Positions 22,175 through 33,721 of a stretch of 64,000 nucleotides of DNA are shown in pieces; position 1 is the stretch's first letter, and the number at the start of each line of letters is the position of its first letter. Under the pieces are notes generated by a model, which was not told the DNA's origin, made no database searches, and was given only the letters and a program-made list of their open reading frames with translations. The position numbers and the translations under genes are program-made. This DNA comes from Azolla caroliniana (taxonomy: Eukaryota > Polypodiophyta): the NCBI GenBank assembly GCA_043228905.1, contig JBHGNT010000009.1, forward strand, positions 2,418,001-2,482,000, written 5' to 3'.

Positions 22175-25100
22175 AAAGACAAAGATACGAGCTCCGACTC
22201 CAAAGCGCTCCTTACCGAATCGGAACGCGGAAGACAGAGAAACCGTAGTTCCCAGAACCGGGAGAAGTCGGGGACACGGTCAAAGTCAAGGGGGAGGCCT
22301 ACTTGCTTCTATTGCGGCAAGCCGGGTCACTTCCAAAAGAACTGTCGGCATTTCCGTAAAGACAAGGAAACCAACGGTACCGATTCGAAGCAAACCCCGG
22401 ACTGGAATGGTAAAGACCGGAAGGGGACAGACCGGAAGGGAACGACGGCAATCGCGGCAAGTGAAGAAGAGTTGATGCTCATCACCGAGGAGTGTGATAT
22501 AAACCTTGCCGGGGACAAGATGACCTGGGTGGTAGACTCCGGAGCATCGTTCCACCTTACCCCGGACCGGAAATGCTTCTCATCCTACTCAGCCGGTGAT
22601 CACGGTTGTGTCCGGATGGGAAATGAAGGGACATGCCGAATTGTCGGCATAGGAGATGTGTGGTTGACAACACCAACCGGATGCAAGTTGCTGCTGAAGG
22701 ATGTCCGACACGTTCCGGAAGTTCGTCTGAACCTGATATCAACCGGTCGGCTAGATGATGAAGGCTACACGGGTAGCATCCAGAATGGTGTCATGAAGTT
22801 CAGCAAAGGGAGCCTGATTGTGGCTCGGGCCCGGAAGGTAAACACGTTGTACCTGATGAATGCCCAGTTATGTCCGGAAGAAGTGAACGTGGCATCCGAC
22901 ACTGCCGGTGAGCTGTGGCACAAAAGGCTGTGTCACATGACTAAGAAGGGGATGAAGAGGCTTGCAGACGACAACCTCATTCCAGTGAAGAACGTGCACT
23001 TAGAGAAGTGCACTGATTGAACTTGCAGACCTTGCCGGTAAGCAGAACCGGACCTCCTTCCGACCAAGGCCACCGATGAGACGTATTGCACCACTGGAGT
23101 TGGTGCATACAGATGTGTGTCAGGTAGACACGAAGTCACATGCCGGAGCGCAGTACTTCGTGACGTTCATAGATGACCACAACCGGAAGCTATGGGCCAC
23201 ACCGTTGAAGACGAAGGATCAAGTGCTATCCATCTTCAAAGAGCTCCACGCGAGAGTGGAAAGAGAAACCGGCCGGAAGCTGGAAGGCGGTTCGACCAGA
23301 TAATGGAGGAGAATACCGGGGGCAGTTCGAGGAGTACTGCCGCTCGAAGGGAATCCGGCTCGAGTTTACCGTGCCGAAGACGCCGGAACTAAACGGACTG
23401 GCCGAGAGGATGAACCGGACCATAATGGAGAGGGTCCGGAGTTATGCTAGCGCAAGCAAAACTACCCAAGAAGTTTTGGGTTGAGGCACTGTCGACGGCG
23501 ACATACGTGATAAATAGATCACCCTCAGTACCCTTGGACGGAGACACGCCACAGAGAGTATGGACCAGTAAGGAAGTGTCCTACCGGCATCTGAGGGTGC
23601 TCAGGTGTCTCGCGTACGTGGATGTAGCAAAGGACCGGAGAGGAAAGTTAGATCCAAAGACGATGAGTTCGGCTACCGAGTGTGGGACCCGGTCGACAAG
23701 AAGGTATTCCGGAGTCGAGATATTATCTTCATGGAGGACAAGACGCTCGCCGACTGGGAGTCTGAGAAGAAGATAATGAACTCTGAGTCGACCGGTAAGG
23801 ATAGACTCTACGATGAGCAGACCCAACCGGCAAGAGACCGGTTAGCACTCGAGGAACCAACCGGTTACAGTGAGGATACCAAACCGGTAGAAGAAGAAGT
23901 AGAGGAAGCTGAGACCGGAACCGGCCAAGACCCCGAATCGGATGAGGATGAGGAGCAAATGGAGGAGCCGGTTACCGAAGCCCGAAGACGTAGATATCCT
24001 CTCAGAGAGAGAAGGGCCCCCCGGAGATTTCCGGATGCAGAGCATGTTCTACTGACCGATGAGGGGGAGCTGGAAAGCTTCGAAGAAGTGAAGGAAGACA
24101 CCCACAGCCGAAAATGGTTAAGTGCCATGTAGGACGAGATGGATTCCCTACATGAGAACCATACGTATGAATTGGTGGAGTTGCCGAAAGGAAAGCGGGC
24201 ACTCCAAAACAAGTGGGTATACAAGTTGAAACTGGCCAGGATCGTGGTGAAGGGGTTCCAGCAGAAGAAGGGCGTGGACTTCGACGAGATATTGGCCCCA
24301 GTAGTAAAGATGACCTCCATCCGGACGGTGCTGAGTATAGCAGCAAGCATGGACCTCGAGGTAGAGCAGCTGGACGTGAAGACGGCATTCCTTCACAGCG
24401 ACCTCAAAGAGGAGATCTACATGCAGCAACCGGAAGGATTTGTGGAGAAAGGGAAGGAGCGCCTTGTATGCCGGTTGAAGAAGAGCCTGTACGGACTGAA
24501 GGAGGCTCCCCGGCAATGGTACTGGAAGTTCGACTCCTTCATGACCGATCAAGGATACCACAAGACACAAGCCGATCACTGTGTGTTTGTGAAGAAGTTC
24601 GAAGGAGGTGACTTCTTAATACTCCTCCTGTACGTGGATGACATGTTATTCGTCGGACGTGACCAAGTCAAAATACGGATGCTGAAGAAGGCTCTCAACC
24701 GGACCTTCTCAATGAAAGACTTGGGTCCGGCAAGACAGATGTTGGGGATGCACATCATCCGGAACCGGTCAGCGAAGCAATTATGGCTGTCACAGGAGAA
24801 GTATGTGACAAAGGTGCTTCACCGGTTCAACATGTCAGATGCAAAACCGGTCGGATCGACACTTCCGGCAAACTGCAAGCTATCCGGTAAGCAAAGCCCG
24901 AGGACGAAAGCAGAGAAGGCGGATATGATGAAGATCCCATATGCCTCTGCTGTTGGGAGCTTGATGTACTCAATGGTTTGTACCCGACCAGACATTGGAT
25001 ACGCAATCGGAGTGGTGAGCCGGTTTATGAGCAATCCAGGCAAGGAGCACTGGAACGCGGTCAAGTGGACACTCCGGTATTTGAAGGGCACTTCAAATAT

Positions 25101-25608
25101 GAGTCTCCGATTCGGCTCCGGAAAACCTCAACTGGACGGTTTCACCAATTCGGACATGTCGGTTGATGTGGATACTAGCCGGTCTACATCCGGGATTGTG
25201 ATGACATATGCAGGGGGAGCTGTTTCATGGCAGTCGAGGCTGTAGAAGACGGTTGCATTGTCAACCACAGAGGCAGAGTACATGGCGGCTGTGGAAGCCG
25301 GCAAGGAAATATTATGGATGAAGGACTTCATCGGAGAGCTCGGTATCCGGCAAGAGGAATACCGACTCTACTGCGACAGTCAAAGTGCCATCCACCTTGC
25401 TAAGAATGCGGCCTACCATTCCCGGACGAAGCATATCGAGCGGAGGTATCACTGGATCCGGGAAAGAGTAGATGACCAGGAGTTTGCACTGACGAAGATC
25501 CACACGGCCGAGAACGGGTCAGATATGCTGACCAAAGTGCTGACACCCGACAAACTGGACACATGCCGGAAGAGGATCAGACTGGTAAGACACCCCATGC
25601 CGGAGTGA
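22175..25608 (+). pseudogene. pol: Copia-1 gag end-protease-integrase-RT-RNase H, broken
   Basis: Continues copia gag with a CCHC knuckle (CFYCGKPGHFQKNC), protease WVVDSGASFHLTP, integrase zinc region and part of the catalytic core (ELVHTDVCQV...), RT with LYVDDMLFVG, and RNase H ending LVRHPMPE. Breaks compared with Copia-2: a small rearrangement creating a TGA near 23018, a one-base insertion near 23284, a deletion near 23660, TAG at 24130-24132, loss of about a dozen codons near 24232, and TAG at 25243-25245. The order PR-IN-RT-RH is diagnostic of Ty1/copia. Confidence 0.92.
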
Positions 25609-25685
25609 AGGGGGAGTTTGTTGGGAGATAGGTCCCTCTGGATGGGAAGGGAGAAGATCAGTGAAGGGGGAGTTTGTTGGGAAAC

Positions 25686-25910
25686 CGTATGAGGAGGACC
25701 CCGGCTACGGAGAGCCGGATGGTGCAGGCCCGGTATGAACCGGATGAGGAGTACCCGGCTACGGAGAACCGGATGGTGCAGGCCCGGTATGAACCGGATG
25801 AGGAGTACCCGGCTATGGAGAGCCGGATGGTGCAGACCCGGTATGAACCGCATGAGGAGTACCCGGCTACGGAGAGCCGGATGGTGCAGGCCCGGTACGA
25901 ACCGGAGGAA
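25686..25910 (+). repeat. 54-bp minisatellite in Copia-1 LTR
   Basis: About four tandem 54-bp units rich in CCGG motifs, e.g. the recurring CGGATGAGGAGTACCCGGCT. Because 54 is divisible by 3, several frames stay open and show an 18-residue repeat (ARYEPDEEYPATENRMVQ); this is a by-product of the repeat, not evidence of a gene. Copia-2 LTRs carry diverged, shorter versions. Confidence 0.9.
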
Positions 25911-25914
25911 GAGA

Positions 25915-25997
25915 CATATTTGTAAATATGTTTCTGAGAGCCCATCGTGGCTATATTTGTAAATAGCCGAAAAGTCATATTAGTATAAATATGACTT
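25915..25997 (+). promoter_or_regulatory. Copia LTR core promoter with three palindromes
   Basis: CATATTTGTAAATATG (25915-25930), GGCTATATTTGTAAATAGCC (25949-25968) and a 26-bp inverted repeat with arms AAGTCATA/TATGACTT (25972-25997). The third encloses the TATA box TATAAATA at 25984-25991. The third palindrome is best conserved in the Copia-2 LTRs near 31388 and 43400. Confidence 0.65.
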
Positions 25998-26366
25998 AGG
26001 GCAAACTAATATTTGGTTGTTGTCAATTTTCTGTATTACATGAGATTAGTGTGCGTAACGTTGTACACAGAGAGAGAGAGAGAGAAAGAGGTCGCTGCCT
26101 CTTTTGTAACCGCCGCCTGTGGCGAAGAGCGTGAGTCTGAGGTCGTTGCCTTCGTGAACTCACTGTTTTGTACATTCATACATAGTGACAGTTTGCAACC
26201 TGTGGGCTGCCGTGGTTTTTCCCCTAGTTTGGGGTTTTCCACGTAAACCTCCTGTGTACCATTTCTCTTCTTTGTGTCGCGTTTCATTACCTGTTTTTCT
26301 GTGTGTGAAAAGAATCTCGGTTGTGGCCGAGTCTTGCGCATAAGGAACGTCCAGTTCCCGTCAACA

Positions 26367-28706
26367 GACTCAGCATATACATGCAAACACTATTTTCTTG
26401 TCACCACCTTGTTCTGTCGAAACCCGAATTTTCGTTTTGCCTTTCCTAAATGTTAATTGATTTTTATTCCAATTCTGCTTGATGTTAGCAATTTTTAACC
26501 ACGGATGTCCTAATAACAAAGGATATGCACTAGGAGCTTCCAAATGAAGTATAACTGCTGATATCAGAAAACTATGACCACCCAATACTACCTCTAATTG
26601 GCGGGGTAACCCAATTGGTCGTACCGTAGTGGTATCCGCCATTCTAAGCCAAAATGGGCAAGCTTCCCATTTTGTGATTCCTAACCTATCATAGGTGGTT
26701 TTATTAATGACATTAACTCCTGAGCCACCATCAATAATCGTATTTTTGATTTCCTAACCTTGAATTATTACCTTAATTGATGGATTTTGCTCATCCATGA
26801 TTGAAGGACTGTTGCTCGGCTGACTATAATTTACCGATACTTGTTCTGACCCCTTTTGAGCAATCAATGTCGTTACTTTTTCAGTAAATCTAGGGACCAA
26901 CTTAAGTAATCCGGTCAGTGGTAATGACACTTGGCAATCTGCCAAGAACTTCCAAGCTTCCTCTTGTTCTTGTACAGGAATCACTTCTGGTAATTTGTTA
27001 GCTTGATTAACTTCATTGTCTTGGAGCATCCGGTTTACATTATTTCTGTTTGCTTCCTCTACCCATTCCTTGGCTTCTTTCAGGACTGCTTCCTGAATCT
27101 CCCACTCAGATTGTTTACTTTTGCTCCTAGTGGTTAGTTGTTGTATCTCCGATGTAACCATGTTAACCGTCGGTCCTTTCCCTTTAGCAGGGCACTGATT
27201 AGCATAATGACCATTTTGACGGCAAATATAGCAAGTAGGAACAAATGTTCCACTGCCCTCGCCTTGCTCAAACTGACTAGTCCCATCATTTTGCATAAAC
27301 TGTTGATCATCATTTGGCGATTGCTGAAACTGTCGTGAGGCTTTCGGTTTGTAGAATTTTTTATTTTTATACTGGTTCTGCTTAAACCGTCCTCCATTTT
27401 GTTGTTGCTGATTCATATTCGGTGGTACCAAGAATTCTTGATTTTGTTGAAAATCTTGATTGTGCTGAAAATTACTTTGTTGGAAAGACTGATTATTTTG
27501 TTGAAAACCTGGATTCTACTAGAATTTATTTTGCTAAAAAGCTTGATTGTTTTGAAATTTATTTTGTTGAGCTTGTGGAAAACTAGTTTGTTGGTATCCA
27601 TTATTGAACAAATTCTATTTATTGTGGTACCCATTTTCCGGAAAATTTTGTCCTACTGTAGTTGTCGTTTTATTAAGCAAATAATACTCACATTGCTCGA
27701 CTGAATGAAGTTTAGAATGACATATTGTGCAATGTGTCCGCAGACTACACTCGATCGTCGAATGACCGGTATTTAAACAAGTAGTACATTGAACTGCTTG
27801 TCGAAATTGTAACTCCTCCATCGTTGGCAATGTGCGATTTAGTGCTGACATATCCATACTTCGTACATTTATCGGTTGTCGGCCCATAGCGATTGCCTTA
27901 TCAATCACTTGCTCGATATTCTGATTCCGGAAATCAAACACCTTCAGTGTTATTCGTAATGGTTCCCGAATTGCTTCAAGGAATACATCCTTCAATTCAT
28001 CGTCCGGAATAGGCCTGGAAATTTGCAGTTGCAAATTCTAAAAACGGATCACGAATTGAGACACCGTTTCCTGCTGCTCCTGATACAACACATAAAATTG
28101 CGCTATCAAGTCTTTTTGAGGTATTTGATGATGAAATAACTGCAGAAATTTGTTGTTCAATTGTTCGAATGTTTCGAACCCATGGAGAACATTTTGCGCA
28201 AACCAATTAGCGGAATAACCCTCTAACGACAACACGAACTCAACCATCTTCGACTTATCTTCGGCGATCGCCAACAGTCTCTGAGCTCCATTGTTAATCT
28301 CCCATGTTGTCAGAAAATCCTGCACATGCGCTTCTGCATCAGTTCCCTCGCGGCACTTTGAGTATGGATAAGGCATATTATCCTCACTCCAAATATAGTA
28401 ATATGATACCTCTTCTGGCTGATTTTCGTCGAAAGACTGGTTATCAATTAAATCAGGAAGTACTGACCACCTTCTACTTGTTTCCTGTTGTAAGCCCTCA
28501 GCCGATTCTGTCTCTATTGTCTTCGTAATAGAACACGTACGAGGATGTTTACAACCGACTGGTGTATTCAGACCAGACGACATCCATTCGCCTTGTTCTC
28601 TGCTATATGCAGATGTAACGGGCGTGACAAAATTATACTGTGTTATTCGGTCGACAATTGCTATTTTGCCGACACAGTCTAAGACGAACGTTCGAGTCGA
28701 ACGTTC
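26367..28706 (-). pseudogene. gag-pro: Gypsy-D gag-protease, relative of Gypsy-C
   Basis: AT-rich, diverged relative of Gypsy-C. The gag core (MPYPYSKCREGTDAEAHVQDFLTTWE...FYVLYQEQQETVSQFVIRF) lies in 28712-28038. Knuckles CTTCLNTGHSTIEC and CTICHSKLHSVEQC lie in 28034-27615, and a third, CYICRQNGHYANQC, near 27225. The protease region MADTTTVRPIGLPRQLEVVLGGHSF...YPLLLGHPWLK lies at 26642-26400. Several stops and frameshifts, notably in a Gln/Asn-rich repetitive tract at 27390-27610. Copia-1 cuts it at 26366; the RT part is outside the window. Confidence 0.85.
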
Positions 28707-29100
28707 TGTCAAGAAGTTGTGGTTAGACGGATAGATACGAATTAGCTGTAAACTTTATCGGTGATAACAGACACCGAGATCGTGACTTATGTAATATAGC
28801 TTAACAAAAATAACAGATGAGAAGAAGTAATTCGTACACAGATATTTCCTAACAACTTTCTATTACTAAATACAAGGATAGATTTTTACAATGCCTTCGG
28901 TTCCTTTTATAGGTAACTCGAAGGTCTTTTCTCATAAAGAAATCCTACTGCGTATACTTAACAAGAATTACAAAACTTCATAACTAACTATGTCCTATTC
29001 GGCTATTTGCTGAGTCATCGATCTGAACTGCCGATCCGACTCCGACTCCGACTCTGAACATCTTTCCTATACCGACACATTCATACTTGTCCGGGTAACA
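28707..29100 (-). repeat. Probable 5' LTR of Gypsy-D (about 394 bp)
   Basis: Lies between the gag start and the resumption of Gypsy-E, has a length like Gypsy-C LTRs and a similar CCTTTTATAGGTAACTCG stretch. Termini TGTCAAGAAG...GGGTAACA are my best guess. The expected PBS position instead holds a perfect 21-bp palindrome (28685-28705), so the exact border is uncertain. Confidence 0.5.
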
Positions 29101-31163
29101 TCCTTAAACGCCGAAACAATACCCCATAGTTCGCGCTTAACTTGGGCGTATCCGCGTTGTCGCTCACTGAGAACCTTCGTTCCGAACCGGATCTAGAACC
29201 GCGTGCCGCTCTCGTCCTCCTGATTGATCACCCACCCGATCCCGGTCGGGCTTGTGTCAATGGTTACGTAGATGGGGACCTCCTTGCCGTAAACCGCTTT
29301 CCTGAGAGCCGGTATTGCAGTAAGCGCCTCCTTCAGTCTCCGGACTGACTCCGTATGCTCCTTGCCCCATTCAAATTTGTGCCCCTTCTTCAACAACCCG
29401 TAGAGTGGTTCCGTGACATGTGCGTAGTGCGGAATCTAGATGTGGTAGAACACGCACATACCCAGGATGCTCCTCACCTCCGTAACCGACTTGCACTCTT
29501 CCTTCATTACGGAGATGGCTTATATCTTTGCCGGAGACGGTTTCCGGCTGTAGGGCCCGCACAAGTGACCGACCACTAGGATCTCTGATTGGCCGAATGT
29601 CGATTTCTCCCCAGAGAAGGTGAACCGCGCGTCCTCCAGCCTTTGCAACACCTTCTCGTAGTCATTAATGCGGTCCACAATGAACCTCTGGCATCCGTCC
29701 GGCCCAACCACCTCATCCTTATCCTCCACCGCACATCCTTTGATCGGGATGTCGTCCAAGAATGGCATGGTGATGTCCGGGATGCAATCCCTCAACACCT
29801 TGTTCATCGCATTCACCATGTGCGCCATCAAGTTCGTCCCTCCTTGCGGTAGGGTACACATCCGCACTAAGCCGAGAGGGGTCCGCATCGTCGTGATATC
29901 CCTGCTCTCCACGGCTAGTTGGAACTGAACGTACCCCGAGTACAGATCACTGACCGAATAGATTGAACTTCCGGCAAAGGCTTCCGCGAACACGTCTATC
30001 GTCGGTCCGATACCTGCATTACGAATGGTCACCCTGTTGACCGGTTGCAGGTCCTGAATGAAGCATAGCGTGTTGTTCTTCTTCGGCACGGTAAACCACC
30101 GATTCGAATATGGGGCGCTCGACGGTTCGAGGATGCTCATCTCCTCTTTTTCCTTCAGTAGCTCCATCAACTTCGGGATGTGAGCTCTAGGTACCGGAAT
30201 CAGCTTGAGATTCCACGGCACATGCGGCACCGTGAATATCACCATCGGCTCCACGATCGTCAGGTCTACGCACCCGATCTCCTCCGGCGAGAATGCGAAG
30301 GCTTTCTCGTGCCTTCCGAGCATCCTCCAAAACCGGTCCTCCTCTGCCGGCAGTAGAAACCCACCCCCACCGACCTTGAGTTCTTGTAACGTTATATCGG
30401 TGAATCAGTGCCCTATGCCGACCGGTTGCCATAAACTTGGGTCCGACGCGACCCTCTTTATCCGCTCTTCGCTGCCCTCCAGCAAGGGTGCCGCGGTTGG
30501 CCTCACCTTCCGGTCCACAATCTTGTACCTGGTACTCACGCGGGTCGTCCGACCCGACCCGACCCTTCCCCCGAAGTCAGCGATGACTTCGTACATCTCT
30601 ACTAAACTAACCGGAACTGCCCGGTCTTCACTAAGGCCTCATTCGACAACCTCGTGTAATTCCCCCAAGGTGTCATCGAAGGAGACCGCCTCCACGGTGC
30701 TACCAATCCCTTCGCCAGGGCCGAGGACTCCGTACACCCTGAGTCTTTCTTCCGCCCTCTTCTTTTCCCAGCCATTGCTGTCGGCTATGGTACAACCTCC
30801 GTTATTGGAGAACCAAATTTTCCTACCAATGGTACACGTGTGGGGTTCTTCCGAGGTGTCCAGACTATCGCGGCCCCACGCCTTGATAGCCCTTTCTAAA
30901 AATCCCCTCGACTCTCGCCGTTGAGGGTCTCACGATTACGGTCGTGGTTCAGCCTCACCATCAAAAATTGAATGGAGCGTTGTTCGTCCTGGCTCTTCAT
31001 GCGCGCGTACGCCGATCCATTGTTAAGCACCTTCGTTTCCATCTATGCCGCCGTAATGTATGGCTTGCTGAGTATCACCGGGTGTGAGTAGGTCTCCTAC
31101 ACAAAGAAGTGTTGATCTATCTCAACATCGCCGATCTTTACGTGTACATTTGGGCACGCACCG
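29101..31163 (-). pseudogene. pol: Gypsy-E protease-RT-RNase H fragment
   Basis: Relative of Gypsy-A/B. From right to left: protease end (VKIGDVEIDQHFFV) at about 31140-31090, pol N-terminus, RT with FTVPKKNNTLCFIQDLQPVNRVTIRN and MPFLDDIPIKGC in the 29520-30323 open stretch, then RNase H (VTIDTSPTGIGWVINQEDESG) to 29101 where Gypsy-D starts. Many stops. Integrase is not in the window. Confidence 0.85.
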
Positions 31164-31779
31164 GTGAGAACCGGATGTGACAAACCCGGTGAGAACCGGA
31201 TGTGGAGTACCCGGCAACGGAAGACCCGGTAAGAGTCGGATGGTGAAGACCCGGTGAGAACTGGATGACGAGTGCCCGGCAAGCACCGGATGATGCAGAC
31301 CCGATGAGGAGTGCTCACCGGATGAAGTGACATATTCGTAAATATTTTCCTGAGAGTCCATTGGGACTATATTTGTAAATGGCCGAAAAGTCCTACTAGT
31401 ATAAATATGACTTAGGGAAAACAGTTGTTGTCATTCTTGTTGGTGCAAGATTAGAGCGCAATCGTGTACAGAGAGAGAGAGAGTGAGTGAGTGAGTGAGT
31501 GAGAGACGAAGAGGATGTTGTCTCTGTTGTAACCGCCACCTGTGGCGAAGACAGTGAACAAAAGGTCGTTGCCTCTGTGTTCATCTATTGTATATTGTAA
31601 CATAGTGATAGTTTGTAGTCTGTGGACTGCCGTGGTTTTTCCCGTGTTTGGGTTTTCCACGTAAACATCCTGTGTACTCTTCTCTTTACTGTGTCGTGCG
31701 TACATTACCCGTTTTTCTGTGTTTGATCCTAGACTCGGTTGTGGCCGAGCATTGTTTTACGGAGCGTGTAGTCCTTTCA
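31164..31779 (+). repeat. 5' LTR of Copia-2, 5'-truncated
   Basis: Aligns with 43142-43789 but the TGTTACG start is missing; it begins directly after Gypsy-E sequence. It ends GTCCTTTCA. Contains CCGG-rich repeats, TATAAATA near 31400 and a GAGA/GAGT tract. Confidence 0.82.
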
Positions 31780-31782
31780 AAC

Positions 31783-31794
31783 TAGTATCAAAGC
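31783..31794 (+). other. Copia-2 primer-binding site, initiator tRNA-Met type
   Basis: TAGTATCAAAGC, 3 nt after the LTR, matches the common plant copia PBS TGGTATCAGAGC at 10 of 12 positions. Confidence 0.65.
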
Positions 31795-31809
31795 GAAACA
31801 ACACAGAAA

Positions 31810-32838
31810 ATGGACGAATCGTTGGGAGGCATGTTCAAGCTCACCATCTCCAATTACTTAGTGTGGAAGTCGAAGATGAGGGACATGCTCGTTGTTAAAG
31901 ATCTTTGGTTGCTGGTTCAGTTCAGGGACAAGAGACCGTACAAAATCGATGCCACGATATGGGAGGTGATGCACGTGAAGACAACGGCATACATACGGTG
32001 CTTCATCGACATGAGTCTATACAACAATTTCAATGAAGAGAGCAAGGCTCATGAGCTCTGGGAGAAGATCGGCATTATGTTTCAAAACAAAAATGTTGTT
32101 AATCAGGTTTCGGTATTTCGGAAGCTAGTAAGACTCTGGTACCAAGACGGCTCCAACATGGCGGAGCACATGAATGCCTTCCAGGGGCTGATCCACCATG
32201 CAACATCAATGGAAGTACCTCTCGCCGATGAGGTACTAGCACTAGTCCTGCTCGGTTCCCTGCCAGATAGCTGGGAGACGTTGGTTGTCACTTTGGGCAA
32301 CGCCGGGCTGGAAGGGAAACGGTTATCCCTAGCAAGAGTGAAATCGAGCTTGCCAGATGAGGAGGCGCGTCGGAAAGATAAGGATACAAGCTCCGATTCC
32401 AAAGCTCTCCTTACCGAATTGGAACGCGGAAGACAAAGGAACCGTAGTCCCCAGAACCGGGAGAAGTCGGCGACACGGTCAAAGTCAAGCGGGAGGCCTA
32501 CTTGCTTCTATTGCGGCAAGACGGGACACTTCCAGAAGAACTGTCGGCAATTCCGAAAAGACAACGAAACCGACGGTACCGATTCGAAGTGGACACCGGA
32601 CCAAAACGGTAAAGACCGGAGGGGGCCGGACCGGAAGGGAACAACGGCAATCGCGGCGAGCGAAGAAGAGTTGATGCTCATCACCGAGGAGAGTGAGTTG
32701 AACCTTGCCGGCGACGAGATGACCTGGGTGGTCGATTCCGGAGCGTCGTTCCACCTTACCCCGGACCAGACATGCTTCTCATCCTACTCAGCCGGTGATC
32801 ACGGTTGTGTTCGGATGGGGAATGAAGGTACATGCTGA
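31810..32838 (+). pseudogene. gag: Copia-2 gag and protease start
   Basis: ATG 31810 is the first after the PBS. The 342-codon frame holds a UBN2-type gag, CCHC knuckle CFYCGKTGHFQKNC at about residue 232 and protease WVVDSGASFHLTP with Asp at about 309. It stops at TGA 32836-32838 where Copia-1 has CGA, a C-to-T nonsense change. Another stop follows near 32905. Confidence 0.92.
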
Positions 32839-33721
32839 ATTGTTGGCATAGGAGACGTGTGGTTGACAACCCCACCCAGATGCAAGCTGCTACTGAAGGA
32901 TGTCTGACACGTTCCGAAGGTTCGACTGAACCTGATATCAACCGGTCGGCTAGATGATGAAGGCTACACGGGTAGCATCTGGAACGGAGTTATGAAGTTC
33001 AACAAAGGGAGCCTGATTGTGGCTCGGGCCCGAAAGGTCAACACGTTGTACCTGATGAATGCCCGGTTATCCCCGGAAGAAGTGAACGTGGCATCCGACA
33101 ATGCCAGTGAGCTGTGGCACAAGAGACTGTGTCAAATGAGCGAGAAGGGGATGAAGAGGCTTGCAGACGACAACCTCATTCCAGTGAAGAACGTGCACTT
33201 GGAGAAGTGCACTGATTGTCTGGCCGGTAAGCAAAACCGGACCTCCTTCAGACCAAGGCCACCGATGAGACGTAATGTACCACTGGAGTTGGTGCATACT
33301 GATATGTGTCAAGTGGACACGAAGTCACATGCCGGATCGCAGTACTTCGTGACATTCATAGATGACCATAACCAGAAGTTGTGGGCCACACCGTTGAAGA
33401 CGAAGGATCAGGTGCTATCCGTCTTCAAAGAGCTCCACGCGAGAGTGGAAAGAGAAACCGGACGGAAGCTGAAGGTGGTTCGAGCAGATAACGGAGGAGA
33501 ATACCGGGGGCAGTTCGAGGAGTACTGCCGCTCGAAGGGAATCCGGCCGTAGACACCGGAACTAAACGGGTTGGCCGAGAGGATGAACCGGACCATAATG
33601 GAGAGGGTCCGGAGTATGCTGGCTCATGCAAAACTACCCAAGAAGTTTTGGGCTGAGGCACTGTCGACGGCGACATATGTGATAAACAGATCACCCTCAG
33701 TACCCTTGGACGGAGACACGC
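32839..33721 (+). pseudogene. int: Copia-2 integrase
   Basis: The open stretch 32992-33552 contains the zinc region (LWHKRLCQMSEKGMKRLADDNLIP...CTDCLAGK) and catalytic core (ELVHTDMCQVDTKSHAGSQYFVTFIDDHN, VVRADNGGEYRGQFEEYC). A deletion after KGIRP creates a stop near 33550; the rest (ELNGLAERMNRTIMERVRSMLAHAKLPKKFWAEAL) continues to the Gypsy-A insertion at 33721. Confidence 0.9.

Larger units (their letters stand above)
5315..26366 (+). mobile_element. Copia-1, Ty1/copia retrotransposon split by nested gypsy elements
   Basis: Plus-strand copia element whose 5' LTR and gag start lie beyond Gypsy-A copy 1, outside the window. Visible parts are gag 5315-5698, then after the Gypsy-C insertion (flanked by AAAGA duplications) gag end, protease, integrase, RT and RNase H to 25608, and a 3' LTR ending at 26366. 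Sister element Copia-2 at 31164-43789 gives the uninterrupted order. Several stops and indels show it is inactive. Confidence 0.92.
25619..26366 (+). repeat. 3' LTR of Copia-1
   Basis: Follows the purine tract GTGAAGGGGGAGTT and begins TGTTGGGAGA; the most likely end is GTCAACA at 26366, giving TGTTG...CAACA. A second copy of the purine tract plus TGTTGGGA occurs at 25661-25680, so the LTR could start at 25675 instead. It contains a four-unit 54-bp minisatellite, three palindromes around the TATA box and a GA tract. The 3' end differs from that of Copia-2. Confidence 0.75.

Noticed and set aside
25674-25962. Open frames with an 18-residue repeat (ARYEPDEEYPATENRMVQ)
   Set aside because: Several frames are open only because the 54-bp LTR minisatellite is a multiple of three; they lie inside an LTR.
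28661-28680. TATTTTGCCGACAC as a Gypsy-D PBS like that of Gypsy-C
   Set aside because: It is on the wrong strand for Gypsy-D and about 30 bp from the LTR.
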